In this document: one piece after another, positions 38,026 to 47,650 of the stretch
Numbering within the stretch: position 1 is the first letter of the stretch
How the letters are laid out: every line of letters begins with the position of its first letter
Source: CAVVMA01 sp963830715
Lineage (GTDB): Bacteria; Desulfobacterota; Binatia; Binatales; Binataceae
Assembly (NCBI GenBank): GCA_963830715.1
Contig: CAWHNS010000021.1
Span: forward strand, 186,001-250,000
Reading direction: 5' to 3'
DNA: 64,000 nucleotides
The notes under the pieces: model-generated
Seen by the model: the letters and a program-made list of their open reading frames with translations, nothing else
What the model was told of the DNA's origin: nothing
Database searches by the model: none
Made by a program: the position numbers and the translations under genes

Positions 38026-39036
38026 ATGGCTATCAGCGCGACAGCTTGGGATTGGGCCGGCAGCGGGACTCCGGGCATGGCGGACCACGCAGAGCGCACG
38101 GACCGCGCGGCACCGGATAATCCCGATAGCGGCGGCGAAGCCGCCGCGCCTTGCGCCTCCATCCAGCCGCTTCACTCCAATGGCGCCGCCAAGCTGCAAT
38201 CGGCGCCGTTGCCGGAACCCTCGTGCTCGTCGCTTGCAGCCGAGCCTGACAGCCCCGATGAAGCGATCATAGCGCGGCTGCTTGCCGGGCTGAACCTGCC
38301 GCCGAGGTCGATTCCGGGCGAGTTCGAGCATCCGCTCGCCGACCTGCGCACGGTAATCTCGACCGACTACCGCGAGGCGCCGGGCTTTCCATCGACCGAG
38401 CTGGCCCATGAGCTGCTGAGGGTGGTGGAGAACCTGATCAAGCCCTACGGCTACATCTGGCGATGCTGGCAGGATCGGCAGAACCTGCATCAGCTCAAGC
38501 GGGTTTTCAAATGGGGCGACGTGGTCGTGAACGCGCAACCCTACGTGCAGAACACCGGGCTTTCGCTGTGGGGATTCTCGTGCGAGACCAAGGTCGAGGA
38601 CCGCAGCAAGTTCGTGATTTTTCTCAATACCGCACATGAGCCTGGCGCCGTCGCGGCCACCATCGGGCACGAGCTCGGCCACTACGTCTACAACAGCATC
38701 GGGGCCGGCGGGTGCGGCGGCGAGGCCGCGATGGGCAACATATTCGCGCAGCACCTGGCCCAGGAGCAGGAGCTGTTTTCCGACGCGGTCGTGGCGCTCT
38801 CGGCCTACAGCTATCCCGACGTAAGAGAGATTGTCGGGCGCAAAGGGGAAGCCTGCGGCCGCACCGACCCCGGCTTGATCGCGCAACTCCACGCCGCCGC
38901 CTCGGCAATCGATCCGCAGTACCGCATCGATCTGAGCCGCAGCGGGCTGACGGCTTCATGGCGCATCCGATACCTCACCCTGATGATCCACTTCTTCAAG
39001 TTGCGCTGCGCGCTGCTCAACGCCGCCGGCATCTGA
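38026..39036 (+). CDS. HExxH metallopeptidase-like protein beside the Tad operon
   Basis: 336 residues from ATG 38026. About 90 low-complexity N-terminal residues are followed by a globular region containing ATIGHELGHYVYN (HELGH at 215-219, zinc ligands and catalytic Glu) and, 30 residues on, QEQELFSDAVVALSAYSYP whose acidic residues could supply the third ligand. No signal peptide or membrane helix is present, so it acts in the cytoplasm unless exported another way. It converges with tadC (stops 40 bp apart). I cannot name the family. Confidence 0.72.
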   Translation: MAISATAWDWAGSGTPGMADHAERTDRAAPDNPDSGGEAAAPCASIQPLHSNGAAKLQSAPLPEPSCSSLAAEPDSPDEAIIARLLAGLNLPPRSIPGEFEHPLADLRTVISTDYREAPGFPSTELAHELLRVVENLIKPYGYIWRCWQDRQNLHQLKRVFKWGDVVVNAQPYVQNTGLSLWGFSCETKVEDRSKFVIFLNTAHEPGAVAATIGHELGHYVYNSIGAGGCGGEAAMGNIFAQHLAQEQELFSDAVVALSAYSYPDVREIVGRKGEACGRTDPGLIAQLHAAASAIDPQYRIDLSRSGLTASWRIRYLTLMIHFFKLRCALLNAAGI

Positions 39037-39075
39037 CCCCGGCCGGCCCGGCGCCGGCTGCGACGGGACACTCCG

Positions 39076-40012
39076 CTACTGGCTGAGGGTGCGCAGGATC
39101 TGGATGACCGCCGGGCCCACGATCACGATCATCATCGCGGGCAGCACGAACAGCACCAGCGGGAACAGGATCTTGACGGTGGTCTTCTGCGCCTGCTCCT
39201 CGGCCCGCAGCCAGCGGCCTGGCGCGCAGGGCTTCCGAACTGGCCCGCAGCGCCGGAGCGATTTGCGCTCCCATCTGCTCGCTCTGAATCAGCATCGCGG
39301 CCAGCGGTTTGATCTCCTCGACCGCGGTGCGATCGGCGAAGGCGCGCAACGCCACTCCCAGCGAGCTGCCCGCCGCCATCTCGCCGGAGACCTCCGCCAG
39401 TTCGCGGCCGATCACCGCGCCCTGGCGACCGACCTCGGTGCCGACCACCCTGATAGCCTCGTGCAGGCCGAGGCCCGCCTCGACGCACACCACCAGCAAA
39501 TCCATCACGTCGGACAGCTCGCGGGCCATGGCCCGCTGCCGCTTGCGCGCGCGGCTACCGACATAGTAGTCGGGAGCGATCGCGCCCGCGGCCCCACCTC
39601 CCGCGATCCACAGCAGGAATGATGTCGATGGCATGCTCAACAGCAACGCCGCGATTCCCCCGACCAGCGCGAGACCTGTCCCGCAGCCCAGCCGAAGCAA
39701 CTGGAGGGTCCGGACCGCGCTGGATCGCCGATACCCGGCCTGCATCAGGGTACGGACCGTCTTTCCGACCCTGGGAGTCCCCAGCTTGGGGCTGGGAATC
39801 CGCTTGGTCGCCCACAGCAAAAGCCTACGGCCCATTCGATGCGATTCGCCGGGGCGAAGGTCGAACATTCTGCGCGAGACTCGCGCCTCGGTCGCCAGGT
39901 CGTCAATCCGCTCCTTGAGCGCGCGCTTGTTGGTGGAAACCGCGAGGTAGACGGCTAACGCTGCGGTCCCGACCAGAACGTAGATACTCACTACTATGAA
40001 CAACGATGGCAT
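39076..40012 (-). CDS. tadC: TadC, Tad pilus inner-membrane platform protein (frame slip near 39217)
   Basis: About 311 residues. An N-terminal helix, a basic segment and the T2SSF/GspF domain (RELSDVMDLLVVCVEAGLGLHEAIRVV) are seen, with SEQMGAQIAPALRASSEALRAR typical of TadC. At about 39214-39220 an extra base throws the frame; the next frame gives WLRAEEQAQKTTVKILFPL, a last membrane helix and stop at 39076. With TadB it forms the pilus assembly platform driven by TadA. Starts one base after tadB ends. Confidence 0.88.
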
Positions 40013-40013
40013 A

Positions 40014-40968
40014 TCAGTAGTCCACTCTGAGCAGGTGGCGGATAGTGAACAGCGCCATGATATCCAGGACCACGGCGCTCTCGAGCATTTTTTTTCCGAG
40101 CGGATCGTGGATGAGATCGTGTGCGTAGCCCGGCTGCACGATGCTGAACGCGACCAGCACGAAGACCGGCAGCAGGCCGACGATTATTCCGCTCATGCGC
40201 GACTGCGCGGTGAGGCCTCTGATCTGGGACTGGATTCGCTGCCGGGCCCTCATGACTTCCGAGAGCTGGCTGACCAGCTGGGACAGGCTGCTTCCGACTT
40301 CGGCCTGGATCTTGATTGCGACCACCAGCAGCCTGAGATCCTCCTGCGGCACCCGCCTGATCATCTCCTCGAAAGCGAGCGCCAGCGGCAGGCCGAGACT
40401 GGTCTGCTCGAGCGCGGTCGCGAACTCGCCGGCAATCGGATCATCGAGTTCCTTGACGACGACCTGGAGGCCTCGTTGGAGCGAATGACCAGCCTCCAGC
40501 AAGGATTTGATCAGGTCGAGCGCGTAGGGGCAGTTGAGCGGCGAATTTCCTGAGACGGCGCCGCCGCAGCAGGCGTATGTAAGGCACCGGCAATATGGCC
40601 GCGCCCAGGCCGCAGGCAAGCGCCAGCGGCCATGAGTCGAACAAGGTGTCCGCGACGACCTCCGCGATCCCGAACAGCATCACCATCACCAGCAGCATCT
40701 CCGAAACGCGAATGTAAACCCCGGCCTGCCACATGTTCTGCTCGAACCATCGCGTTAAGTCGATCTTTTCCAGTATGCTGCCTTCAAGGCTTGCCGCCTC
40801 GGCCTGGCGTTTGCGCGCCGAGGAATGGTGCTCCGGCTCGCCCGGCTTTGACTTCAGACGCTCCAGCGCTTTGTCAACCCGGCCGCCGCGCGAGACCCGC
40901 GCCGCGATTACCGCGGCGACTGCGATGAGCGCCAGCGACAGGAACTCCTTGACGGCGGTCGAGTCCAT
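40014..40968 (-). CDS. tadB: TadB, Tad pilus inner-membrane platform protein (frame slip at 40527-40530)
   Basis: About 317 residues over one slip. The first frame has an N-terminal helix, a basic linker, two helices and RRRRLRKFAAQLP; then a run of four G on the plus strand (40527-40530, one too many) breaks it. The correct continuation is YALDLIKSLLEAGHSLQRGL, the T2SSF domain, then ARQRIQSQIRGLTAQSRMSG and two helices to a stop at 40014. It lies between tadA (3 bp) and tadC (1 bp). Confidence 0.88.
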
Positions 40969-40971
40969 CGC

Positions 40972-42341
40972 TCAGGCCCCGCTCCGGTAAAGCCGCGGGT
41001 CGATCCCATAACCCGCGGCTTCGATCCTGGCCGCGTATGCGGACCGAATTCCGGTCGAGCGAAAGTTGCCCAGGACCTTGCCGGTGGGGCTGGTGCTCGA
41101 CCTGGACGAACTCGAACAGGTCCTGCATCATCACCACTTCGCCCTCCATCCCGGTGATCTCCGAGATCTTCGTCACCTTGCGCGAACCGTCGGACAAGCG
41201 GCTGAGATGCACGATGACGTTGACCGACGGACGAGATCTGCTGGCGCATCGCGCGCTGGGGAATCGCGTAACCGGACAGCAGCATCATCATTTCGAGCCG
41301 TGACAGGCATTCCCGCGTGCTGTTGGCGTGGACTGTGCAAATCGAGCCGTCGTGACCGGTGGACATGGCCTGCAACATATCGATCACTTCGGCGCTGCGG
41401 ACCTCGCCGACAATGATGCGGTCGGGGCGCATTCGCAGGCAGTTCCTCACCAGGTCGCGCTGGGTGACCTCGCCCTTGCCCTCCAGGTTGGGCGGCCGGG
41501 TCTCGAGCCGCACCACGTGGGGCTGCTGGAGCAGCAGCTCGGCCGAATCCTCGATAGTGACGATCCGCTCGTTCTCCGGAATGAAGCCCGAGAGGCAGTT
41601 GAGCAGGGTGGTCTTTCCGGAACCGGTGCCGCCGCAGACCATCACGTTGAGTCTCGACTTGGTGATCGCGGACAGGACTTCGGCCATCTGGGAAGTGAGC
41701 GTGTCTCTCGCGATCAAATCCTCGATTCGATAGCGATGGGTCCCGAAGCGGCGGATCGACAGCGACGGTCCGTCCAGCGCGAGCGGCGGTATTATCGCGT
41801 TGACGCGCGACCCGTCCGGCAACCGCGCATCCACCATCGGCGAGGACTCATCGACCCGCCTTCCCACCCGCGACACGATGCGGTCGATGATCAGCATCAG
41901 GTGCTGGTCGTCCTGAAAGACGATCTCGGTCTTCTGCAGCCTGCCCTTTCGTTCCACGTAAACCTGGCCGGGGCCATTGACCAGGATGTCGGTGATGTCG
42001 TCGTCGCAGAGCAGCGGTTCGAGCGGGCCGAGACCCAGCAGTTCGTTCTTGATCTCGTCGATCAGGCGGGCGCGATCCGCGTCGGTCAGGAGCCTTTGCT
42101 CTTCTTTGAGGAGGTCCCCGATGGCGGCAGTGACCTTTGCCGACACGGCGGCCGAATCGACGCTCTGCAGCTGAGCCAGGTCGAGGACCTCGAACAGCTT
42201 GGAGTGCGCCTTGAGCTTGAGCTGGCGAAAGCCGTCGGCGGCGCCGTCCTTCGCCCTTCGCGACGGCGGTGCGGCGATATTTCCCGGAGCCGGCTGGGCG
42301 GAGCGCGGACGGTTGTTGGAAAGGCGATCGAGCAGCTTCAT
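40972..42341 (-). CDS. tadA: TadA/CpaF secretion ATPase (frame slips near 41228 and 41087)
   Basis: About 456 residues. The PilT/VirB11-type ATPase has Walker A GGTGSGKT (237-244), the Asp box TIEDSAEL, GEVRSAEVIDMLQAMSTGHDG (Walker B and His box) and CTVHANSTRECLSRLE. After AMRQQIS the frame slips at about 41225-41232, the next frame reading VIVHLSRLSDGSRKVTKISE. It slips again at a G4 run (41086-41089), ending GYGIDPRLYRSGA at 40972. Both are one-base insertions. The enzyme powers Flp pilus assembly and sits between cpaE and tadB. Confidence 0.9.
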
Positions 42342-42351
42342 CGATCAAATC

Positions 42352-43599
42352 TCAGTTGCGCGAGATCGCGCCGAGCAGGCGTTCCACGATTCCGCCCCTG
42401 CGCGCCGGAGCCTCTCCGGGGGCGGTTGCCAGCCTCGCGGCGAGCTCCTCGAAGCTGTGGACCAGCGGCGAGCGCGGCGCCACCTGCCACAGGTCGCGCG
42501 CGCCCCACTGAACGCGCTCGAGGTTCTTGTCGTCGCGCGGAATCTGCGCGTAGAGCGAGTGCAGCAGGGTCTGTGAAATCTGCTCGGCGCTGATCGGATG
42601 ACTGGCGGTGAACGAGTTGAGGATGAATTCCGGCTCGACCTTGACTTTCAGCCGGCGGAACAAGTCGACAAAGCGCAACGCACAACGCATCGATCCGAGC
42701 GACTGGGTGAGCACGTAAAGCAGATTGTCCGAGCGCTCCCACGCCGCCAGCGAGACCTCGTTCATGCAGCGCCCGCAGTCAACGACCACGTAGTCGAACA
42801 GTTGGCGCATCAACTCCAGCACCGGCGCAAAGATCGCATCGGTGACCAGTTCGCTGTCCTCGATCCGCGTGGGCGCCGCAAGCAGGTAAATCCCCGAGGG
42901 ATGCTTGCTGAGCGCGAGTTCGAGCTGGATCGAGTCGAGCTTCTTGGCCGGATCGGTCAGATCGGCGATGGTATGCTGCGGCTCGAGGTTGAGAAAAAGG
43001 CCGAGTCCCCCTTCTTGCAGATCCAGGTCAACCGCAGCCACCCGCTTGTCGAGCGAGTGGCGCAGCGCAAGCGCGAGATTGGCCGCAACCGTGCTGACCC
43101 CGACGCCACCCACTGTGCTGGTGATCGAGCAGACCACGCCGCGGCCGCCGCGCTCACTGCGCCATCGGGTCTCGCTTACTTTGAGCAGGGCGCGAGTCGT
43201 CTCTGCCCCATTCAGGGGCAGAAACAGCACCTCGTCGGCCCCCGCTCGCAGCACCCGCCTCATAAGCCCTGGCGAGCGGTCCGGCAGCAGCGCGAACAAT
43301 GCCGGCCTGGGAGAATGCGCCGCGCGGCTGCGCAGGCGAGCCAGCGGAGGTTCCTCGTCCGCATCGCCGAAGACCACCATCTCGACGTCCGCAGGCGGTC
43401 CGCCGTTGCTCTGATCGTTGAATCCCGGTTCGGCGTCGAGGATCTCCAGCGGCGGGTCCAGCAACGCGGCCAACGCGGCCTTGAGTTCGACGCGCCGATC
43501 GGCCTGAGCGACCACCAGCAGCGCGCGGAGCGGGTTGCGCTGTCCGATTTCCGTCCACGATGCTGGTTTTGTCACTGCTTCTATGGGAGCGGCCATCAA
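42352..43599 (-). CDS. tadZ: TadZ/CpaE, Tad pilus localisation ATPase
   Basis: 415 residues. A receiver-like N-terminal domain without clear phosphorylation Asp (about 25-135) is followed by a MinD/ParA-like ATPase domain: CSITSTVGGVGVSTVAANLA (deviant Walker A with Val/Ser where Lys/Thr is usual), VAAVDLDLQEGGLG and YVVVDCGRCMNEVSL. TadZ positions the Tad machine at its cell site. The missing P-loop lysine suggests weak or no ATP hydrolysis, a known feature of some TadZ proteins. It precedes tadA by 10 bp. Confidence 0.88.
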   Translation of the reverse strand: MMAAPIEAVTKPASWTEIGQRNPLRALLVVAQADRRVELKAALAALLDPPLEILDAEPGFNDQSNGGPPADVEMVVFGDADEEPPLARLRSRAAHSPRPALFALLPDRSPGLMRRVLRAGADEVLFLPLNGAETTRALLKVSETRWRSERGGRGVVCSITSTVGGVGVSTVAANLALALRHSLDKRVAAVDLDLQEGGLGLFLNLEPQHTIADLTDPAKKLDSIQLELALSKHPSGIYLLAAPTRIEDSELVTDAIFAPVLELMRQLFDYVVVDCGRCMNEVSLAAWERSDNLLYVLTQSLGSMRCALRFVDLFRRLKVKVEPEFILNSFTASHPISAEQISQTLLHSLYAQIPRDDKNLERVQWGARDLWQVAPRSPLVHSFEELAARLATAPGEAPARRGGIVERLLGAISRN

Positions 43600-43700
43600 T
43601 GCCGGTCCGACTCTTGCGCATCAACTCGACCATTCCGGCGTGTTATGGAAAGTGTCCCGCCGGTCGCCTTTGGCATGCGCGCCGACAACCTGGGACCCCG

Positions 43701-45347
43701 CTAGAATCGCGGCCGACTCGCGTCGGGCGGATTCACCGGTGCGGTGCGCAGTTCTTCGCGCGTCATCGGGCCGCTGGCCGGATACTCCACCTGCCCGCCG
43801 TCAGGGATCGGGCTCACGATCTTCGGCGTCACGGTCATCACGAGTTCGGTCTTCTGGTCCTGGTAGGTGGTATGCCGGAAAAGACTCCCCGCGAACGGGA
43901 TGTCGCCGAGATAGGGAACCTTGTCCACCGCGCTGCTGCGATCGCGGAGGATGAGTCCCGCGATGATCAGCGTCTGTTGGTCTTTCATTCGAACCACGGT
44001 CTCGGCGCGTTGCGTTATAAAGGCCGGAACCACAAAGCCGAGCAGTTGGACTCCCTCCGTGAAGTCCGGCTTGGAGACCTCGGGTTTCACCACCAGCTCG
44101 ATCTCGTTTTTCCCGATCACGGTCGGCACGAATATCACCGAGGTCCCGAACTGCTTGAACACGATGCTGGTATTCAGGGCTTGCGCGATGATGATCGGGA
44201 TTTCGCCGCCGGACAGGAACTTCGCTTCCTCTCCCGAACTGGCCACCAGTTGCGGCTGCGCGAGTACCCGGGCCAGCGAATTGCTCTCCAGGAAATTCAG
44301 GAAAGATTGGGTCTGGAAGCTGGAGCTGCCGGCCGCCAATCCGTAAACCAGGTTGCTGGAGAGCAGCAAGGGAATCAGGCTCCCGGCCTGCGGAAGGATG
44401 CCGCCGGTGGTGTTGGTGCCGCTTCCGTTGAGAACGCTGGTCGGGCTGTAAGGAGAAGCGACGGAGCCTGGCAGGCCCACCAGCGACACGCCATGATTGG
44501 CGAGGGTCGCGGACAGGTCGATGCCCTGCGCTTCCATCCGTGTGCGATCGAGCTCCGCCACCATCACATCCAGCATCACCTGCTGGCGTCCGCCTTGCTC
44601 GACCCGCACCTGGCAATCCTGGTAATCGCCCTGATCGTCCCACACTGCGAGCGTGGTGAAGCCGGGCTTGTGTCCAATCAACATCAGTTGATGGGGATCC
44701 ATCACCTGGACGTCGGCGATCTCGCTGTCCGCGATCGCGATCCGCTTGATCCGTCCTGGAAAATTGAAGACCCGCGAGGTCCCAAAGCTCAGCGATACGG
44801 TGTCCTCGGGCAGGTTGTCGGGACGATGGTGCGAAGGCTCCCCGTCGCGCGTTTCGATCGCAGGCGGATCGGTGGTGAATGTCTGTGCGGCCCCCTGGGC
44901 CGGACTCACCGGCCCGCTGCCGCGATCGAACGGATCGCTCACGGCCGTCGGAGCGGCTCCGGGATTCAGCGGATGGTCCGGGTCGCTGAGCGCGCGAACG
45001 GTGAAAGTATAGGTCTCGGGATGCCCCTGCGAGATCACGCGGACCGATTGCACGCCCGGATCGGCGCCAAGCACCAGCACCGAGCCGTCCGCCTGTTGGT
45101 TCACGATCAAGGCATGAGGATTCCTGACCGTGCGGACTTCGGGCAGGCTTGCGGAATCAGCCCCGGTGATCAGATATGTTTCGCCGCGGTTGATGACGAT
45201 CGATTTTTCGGTCGGGACTTCGCCTGCCTGTGCGCGCGCGCAAGCAATCCGGAAAATCACGAGCGCGATCAGCGCAAGTATCGCGGCGGCGTGGCCGCCT
45301 GACGCTTTGCCCCTCGGCGCGGCCCTGCGCGCGGCGCCCGCTTTCAT
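43701..45347 (-). CDS. rcpA: CpaC/RcpA secretin of the Tad pilus
   Basis: 548 residues from ATG 45347 (AAAGGAAAG upstream). A signal peptide (ending ARAQA) is followed by an N-terminal pilus-secretin domain (IVINRGETYLITG), a BON-like segment (RIAIADSEIADVQVMDPHQLMLIG) and the secretin core (QQVMLDVMVAELDR, FLESNSLARVLAQPQLVASSGEEAKFLSGGEIPI, VPYLGDIPFAGSLFR, ELVMTVTPKIV). It forms the outer-membrane gate for Flp pili. Confidence 0.93.
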   Translation of the reverse strand: MKAGAARRAAPRGKASGGHAAAILALIALVIFRIACARAQAGEVPTEKSIVINRGETYLITGADSASLPEVRTVRNPHALIVNQQADGSVLVLGADPGVQSVRVISQGHPETYTFTVRALSDPDHPLNPGAAPTAVSDPFDRGSGPVSPAQGAAQTFTTDPPAIETRDGEPSHHRPDNLPEDTVSLSFGTSRVFNFPGRIKRIAIADSEIADVQVMDPHQLMLIGHKPGFTTLAVWDDQGDYQDCQVRVEQGGRQQVMLDVMVAELDRTRMEAQGIDLSATLANHGVSLVGLPGSVASPYSPTSVLNGSGTNTTGGILPQAGSLIPLLLSSNLVYGLAAGSSSFQTQSFLNFLESNSLARVLAQPQLVASSGEEAKFLSGGEIPIIIAQALNTSIVFKQFGTSVIFVPTVIGKNEIELVVKPEVSKPDFTEGVQLLGFVVPAFITQRAETVVRMKDQQTLIIAGLILRDRSSAVDKVPYLGDIPFAGSLFRHTTYQDQKTELVMTVTPKIVSPIPDGGQVEYPASGPMTREELRTAPVNPPDASRPRF

Positions 45348-45382
45348 GGAACGGCTTTCCTTTTCGATTTTCAAAGACCGCC

Positions 45383-46273
45383 TCATTGTGATGCGGGAGA
45401 TGGCTCCCGGTCGCGCGACAAGCGCCTGGTGCTGGTTCCCTTGACGAACGTAACGATTTCGCGATGCGTTCCATCCCGCACGATCTCCACGTCCATCTGG
45501 GCAAACGGCGCACCGTGGGCGCGAGCCAGCGGGGACTGGAGCTTCGCGACCGCCATCGGGGCCGTGCTGTCCGGGCGCATCAGGGCGTCGGTATCGACGC
45601 CGTTGGTCGGCACGATTTTGTCGTCCGTGTAGTTGCGCAGCGCCAGCCGCAGCACGCCCTCGTGACCGGCCAGGGCGAGACGCTCCGATTGTTGCGGCGT
45701 GACCAGCAGCGTCACGACCTTGACCAATTGCGGCTCGTCCTTGTCGCCCGCGATCTGCTGGGCAACGGCCAGCACTTCAAGGTTCTGCAACACGACCTTT
45801 GAGAAAGACTTCTGGTTCTGCTCCTGCACCGAGACCAGCACGTCGAGCCGCGCCTGGGGAAGGATAAAGCCGGCGACGTCGCTCACCTCGTCGACCGCCA
45901 GCGACATCGCACGCATCCCGGCCGGAATCAGCAGCGGCAGAATCCCACCGACCTTTTGGCCCGAATACAGCTTGCTGGTGACGATTGGCTCGTTCTCGAC
46001 GAAGCTGTCTTTCACGATGCTGCTCATGAGGCTGGTCTGATCGGTCACCGCGCCGGGCGGCAGGCTCTCGCGCGACCAGCGGGCAAACTTGACCGCGCCG
46101 GGTTCGATTTTCGTTCCGAGCGGCAGGTAACGGGCCGCGACCGCGATCTCCACCGTGCCGAGGGCCGCCTTCCGCAACTCCGCGCGCTGCTTCTCGAGTG
46201 CCGAGTACACCACCACGGCTGCGAGCGTCGCGGCCAGCGCCGCGACCATTCCGAAAACGAACTCGCGTCTCAT
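45383..46273 (-). CDS. cpaB: CpaB/RcpC pilus assembly protein with SAF domain
   Basis: 296 residues. One N-terminal helix (about 8-26) is followed by a SAF domain (IAVAARYLPLGTKIEPGAVKFARW) and the CpaB core (GMRAMSLAVDEVSDVAGFILPQARLDVLVSV, VTLLVTPQQSERLALAGHEGVLRLALRN). CpaB is a periplasmic partner of the secretin, possibly contacting peptidoglycan. It is 36 bp upstream of the secretin gene and about 110 bp after the first flp gene. Confidence 0.92.
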   Translation of the reverse strand: MRREFVFGMVAALAATLAAVVVYSALEKQRAELRKAALGTVEIAVAARYLPLGTKIEPGAVKFARWSRESLPPGAVTDQTSLMSSIVKDSFVENEPIVTSKLYSGQKVGGILPLLIPAGMRAMSLAVDEVSDVAGFILPQARLDVLVSVQEQNQKSFSKVVLQNLEVLAVAQQIAGDKDEPQLVKVVTLLVTPQQSERLALAGHEGVLRLALRNYTDDKIVPTNGVDTDALMRPDSTAPMAVAKLQSPLARAHGAPFAQMDVEIVRDGTHREIVTFVKGTSTRRLSRDREPSPASQ

Positions 46274-46383
46274 CCAGCCCTCCCCTTCACCGCCGACTCG
46301 TCACGGTCAATCTCTTTACCCGCATCGCCGCCGCTTCCCGCGCCGATGAAGATCTCTGCCTCGAAACTACCGCGCGGGGCTTC

Positions 46384-46557
46384 TTACAGGCTGCTTGTTA
46401 CGTTGGCTACCGTGTTCACGACGCCGGCGCCCAGGCTGGTGTATGCGGTGTAGACCACAACCGCGATCGCCGCCATTATCAGTGCATACTCAGTCATGGT
46501 CTGTCCGGCGCGATCCCGGCTTTTCGACCATAGCTTCCGCAGAACTGTCATACTCAT
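46384..46557 (-). CDS. flp: Flp pilin (pilin 1)
   Basis: 57 residues, start ATG 46557 preceded by GGAGA at proper spacing. The leader MSMTVLRKLWSKSRDRAG is followed by the prepilin cleavage site G|QTMTEY, with the Glu5/Tyr6 pair of Flp pilins, then a hydrophobic helix (ALIMAAIAVVVYTAYTSLG) and a short tail. A TadV-type peptidase, not in this window, would process it. The gene is paralogous to the pilin at 46701. Confidence 0.93.
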   Translation of the reverse strand: MSMTVLRKLWSKSRDRAGQTMTEYALIMAAIAVVVYTAYTSLGAGVVNTVANVTSSL

Positions 46558-46700
46558 TGTCGGTCTCCAGGGATTCTTCCTTCAGCCAATTACCAGCGAG
46601 AGAGACCCGGCAACTGGGCTGCCTCTCTCTCGCGCATTCCTCCGCCGCTTCGCGCGCGATGAGTGTCCAGCCCGGTCGCCGGCCATCCGGCTGGCCGCGA

Positions 46701-46868
46701 CTACAAACTGGCCGTGACGTTGGCAACGGTGTTGGTAATCGCCCCGCCGAGGGACTTGTACGCCGTGTATACGACGACCGCGATTGCCGCCATAATGAGG
46801 GCATACTCAGTCATCGTCTGACCCTTGTGCTCGGTGATTCTGACAAACAATTTTGTGAACATATCCAT
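46701..46868 (-). CDS. flp: Flp pilin (pilin 2), first gene of the Tad operon
   Basis: 55 residues, start ATG 46868 after GGAGTAAGAGCA. The leader MDMFTKLFVRITEHKG precedes the same cleavage motif G|QTMTEY and nearly the same hydrophobic helix as pilin 1, differing in the last 15 residues. It lies 54 bp downstream of the predicted start site of a sigma-54 promoter at 46933-46948, so it is probably the most highly transcribed gene of the operon. Confidence 0.93.
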   Translation of the reverse strand: MDMFTKLFVRITEHKGQTMTEYALIMAAIAVVVYTAYKSLGGAITNTVANVTASL

Positions 46869-46932
46869 TGCTCTTACTCCTCGACGCGCGGTTCACTCGT
46901 TCAAAACCTCATTACGCGCAGAACCAACAAGA

Positions 46933-46948
46933 GGCAGGTCTCGTGCCA
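46933..46948 (-). promoter_or_regulatory. Sigma-54 promoter upstream of the flp pilin genes
   Basis: Read leftward, TGGCACGAGACCTGCC has a perfect -24 block TGGCACG and GC ten bases after GG, with CTGCC at -12. It faces flp. Together with two sigma-54 activators flanking the cluster, this supports sigma-54 control of the pilus. Confidence 0.75.
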
Positions 46949-47009
46949 GCCGCTCGTCATGCAAACGCGAGCTGTACTGCGCGCTGAGTGGATTAGTTAG
47001 TCACGGATG

Positions 47010-47023
47010 CGGGACTCGTCCCG
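47010..47023. repeat. Short inverted repeat CGGGAC-GTCCCG
   Basis: CGGGAC, two bases, GTCCCG, in the gap between the four-cysteine gene and the flp promoter. A closely similar repeat (CGGGACTTCGTCCCG) occurs at 55629-55643, so it may belong to a dispersed family; no T tract follows. Confidence 0.4.
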
Positions 47024-47109
47024 TCCCACAATGCAACATGACGCATCGGGCCGGGAGCGCACCTGCGGCTTGACGATCGAAGGAGAGGTCTGCGAAGCGC
47101 GAAGCGACT

Positions 47110-47619
47110 CTATTTCTGCGGGATCAAGTGAGCCGGTAGCGGGATCGCTCCGGAATAGCTGCGGCGCGGCTTGAATTCGGCAAGCCAGTCCCAGACATAG
47201 TGTTGGCGGTTCGGCGGGTTCACCCGCGCGAGCACGTTCGCAGCGCAGTTCCCGCATAGCACGATCGCCTGGCGGCCACCGGCCCTGTTGCGTGCCATCG
47301 CTACCAGCACCTTCTCGCCGAACATCGCGACCGATGCGTTCAGCAGAGGCGCCAGACGCGCGCTCACCACCGCGACCAGGACCTTAGTCCCGTAGAACAG
47401 CCAGTTGCGGTCACCGTTTTCCGCCAGGTCGGACATGGGCGCGGCGAGCAGAAACGCCTCGCCGGCAGGATCGGGCAGGTCAAGGTCCTTCCCACACGCG
47501 CCGCATCGCGGCAGCGTCAGTTCAAGACCTCGTCCGAGCAGAAAGCATTCCGGCGTCCGCTTGCCGAAGAACCGCGCCAGCATCCCACCCGGCCGCCCTT
47601 GAGGAAAGCGACTCTTCAC
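47110..47619 (-). CDS. Four-cysteine YVWDW protein, paralogue 1, unknown function
   Basis: 169 residues (ATG 47583 is an alternative start). A first pair CGACG appears in the N-terminal half, followed by a hydrophobic central stretch (YGTKVLVAVVSARLAPLLNASVAMFG), a second pair CGNC, and the sequence RQHYVWDWLAEF near the end. Paralogue 2 at 47651 has the same order (CAVCG, CGGCG, RRYVWDWAIPL), so the two define a small zinc-ribbon-like family. No signal peptide is present. The pair lies between the Tad operon and a sigma-54 activator, suggesting a role in that system. Confidence 0.65.
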   Translation of the reverse strand: MKSRFPQGRPGGMLARFFGKRTPECFLLGRGLELTLPRCGACGKDLDLPDPAGEAFLLAAPMSDLAENGDRNWLFYGTKVLVAVVSARLAPLLNASVAMFGEKVLVAMARNRAGGRQAIVLCGNCAANVLARVNPPNRQHYVWDWLAEFKPRRSYSGAIPLPAHLIPQK

Positions 47620-47650
47620 CCCCGGCTTGCGCCCCCTTTTTTGGGCGCGC

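Noticed and set aside
43560..45302. A 580-residue plus-strand open frame
   Set aside because: Antisense to the secretin gene, which has all expected motifs; no domain in the antisense product.
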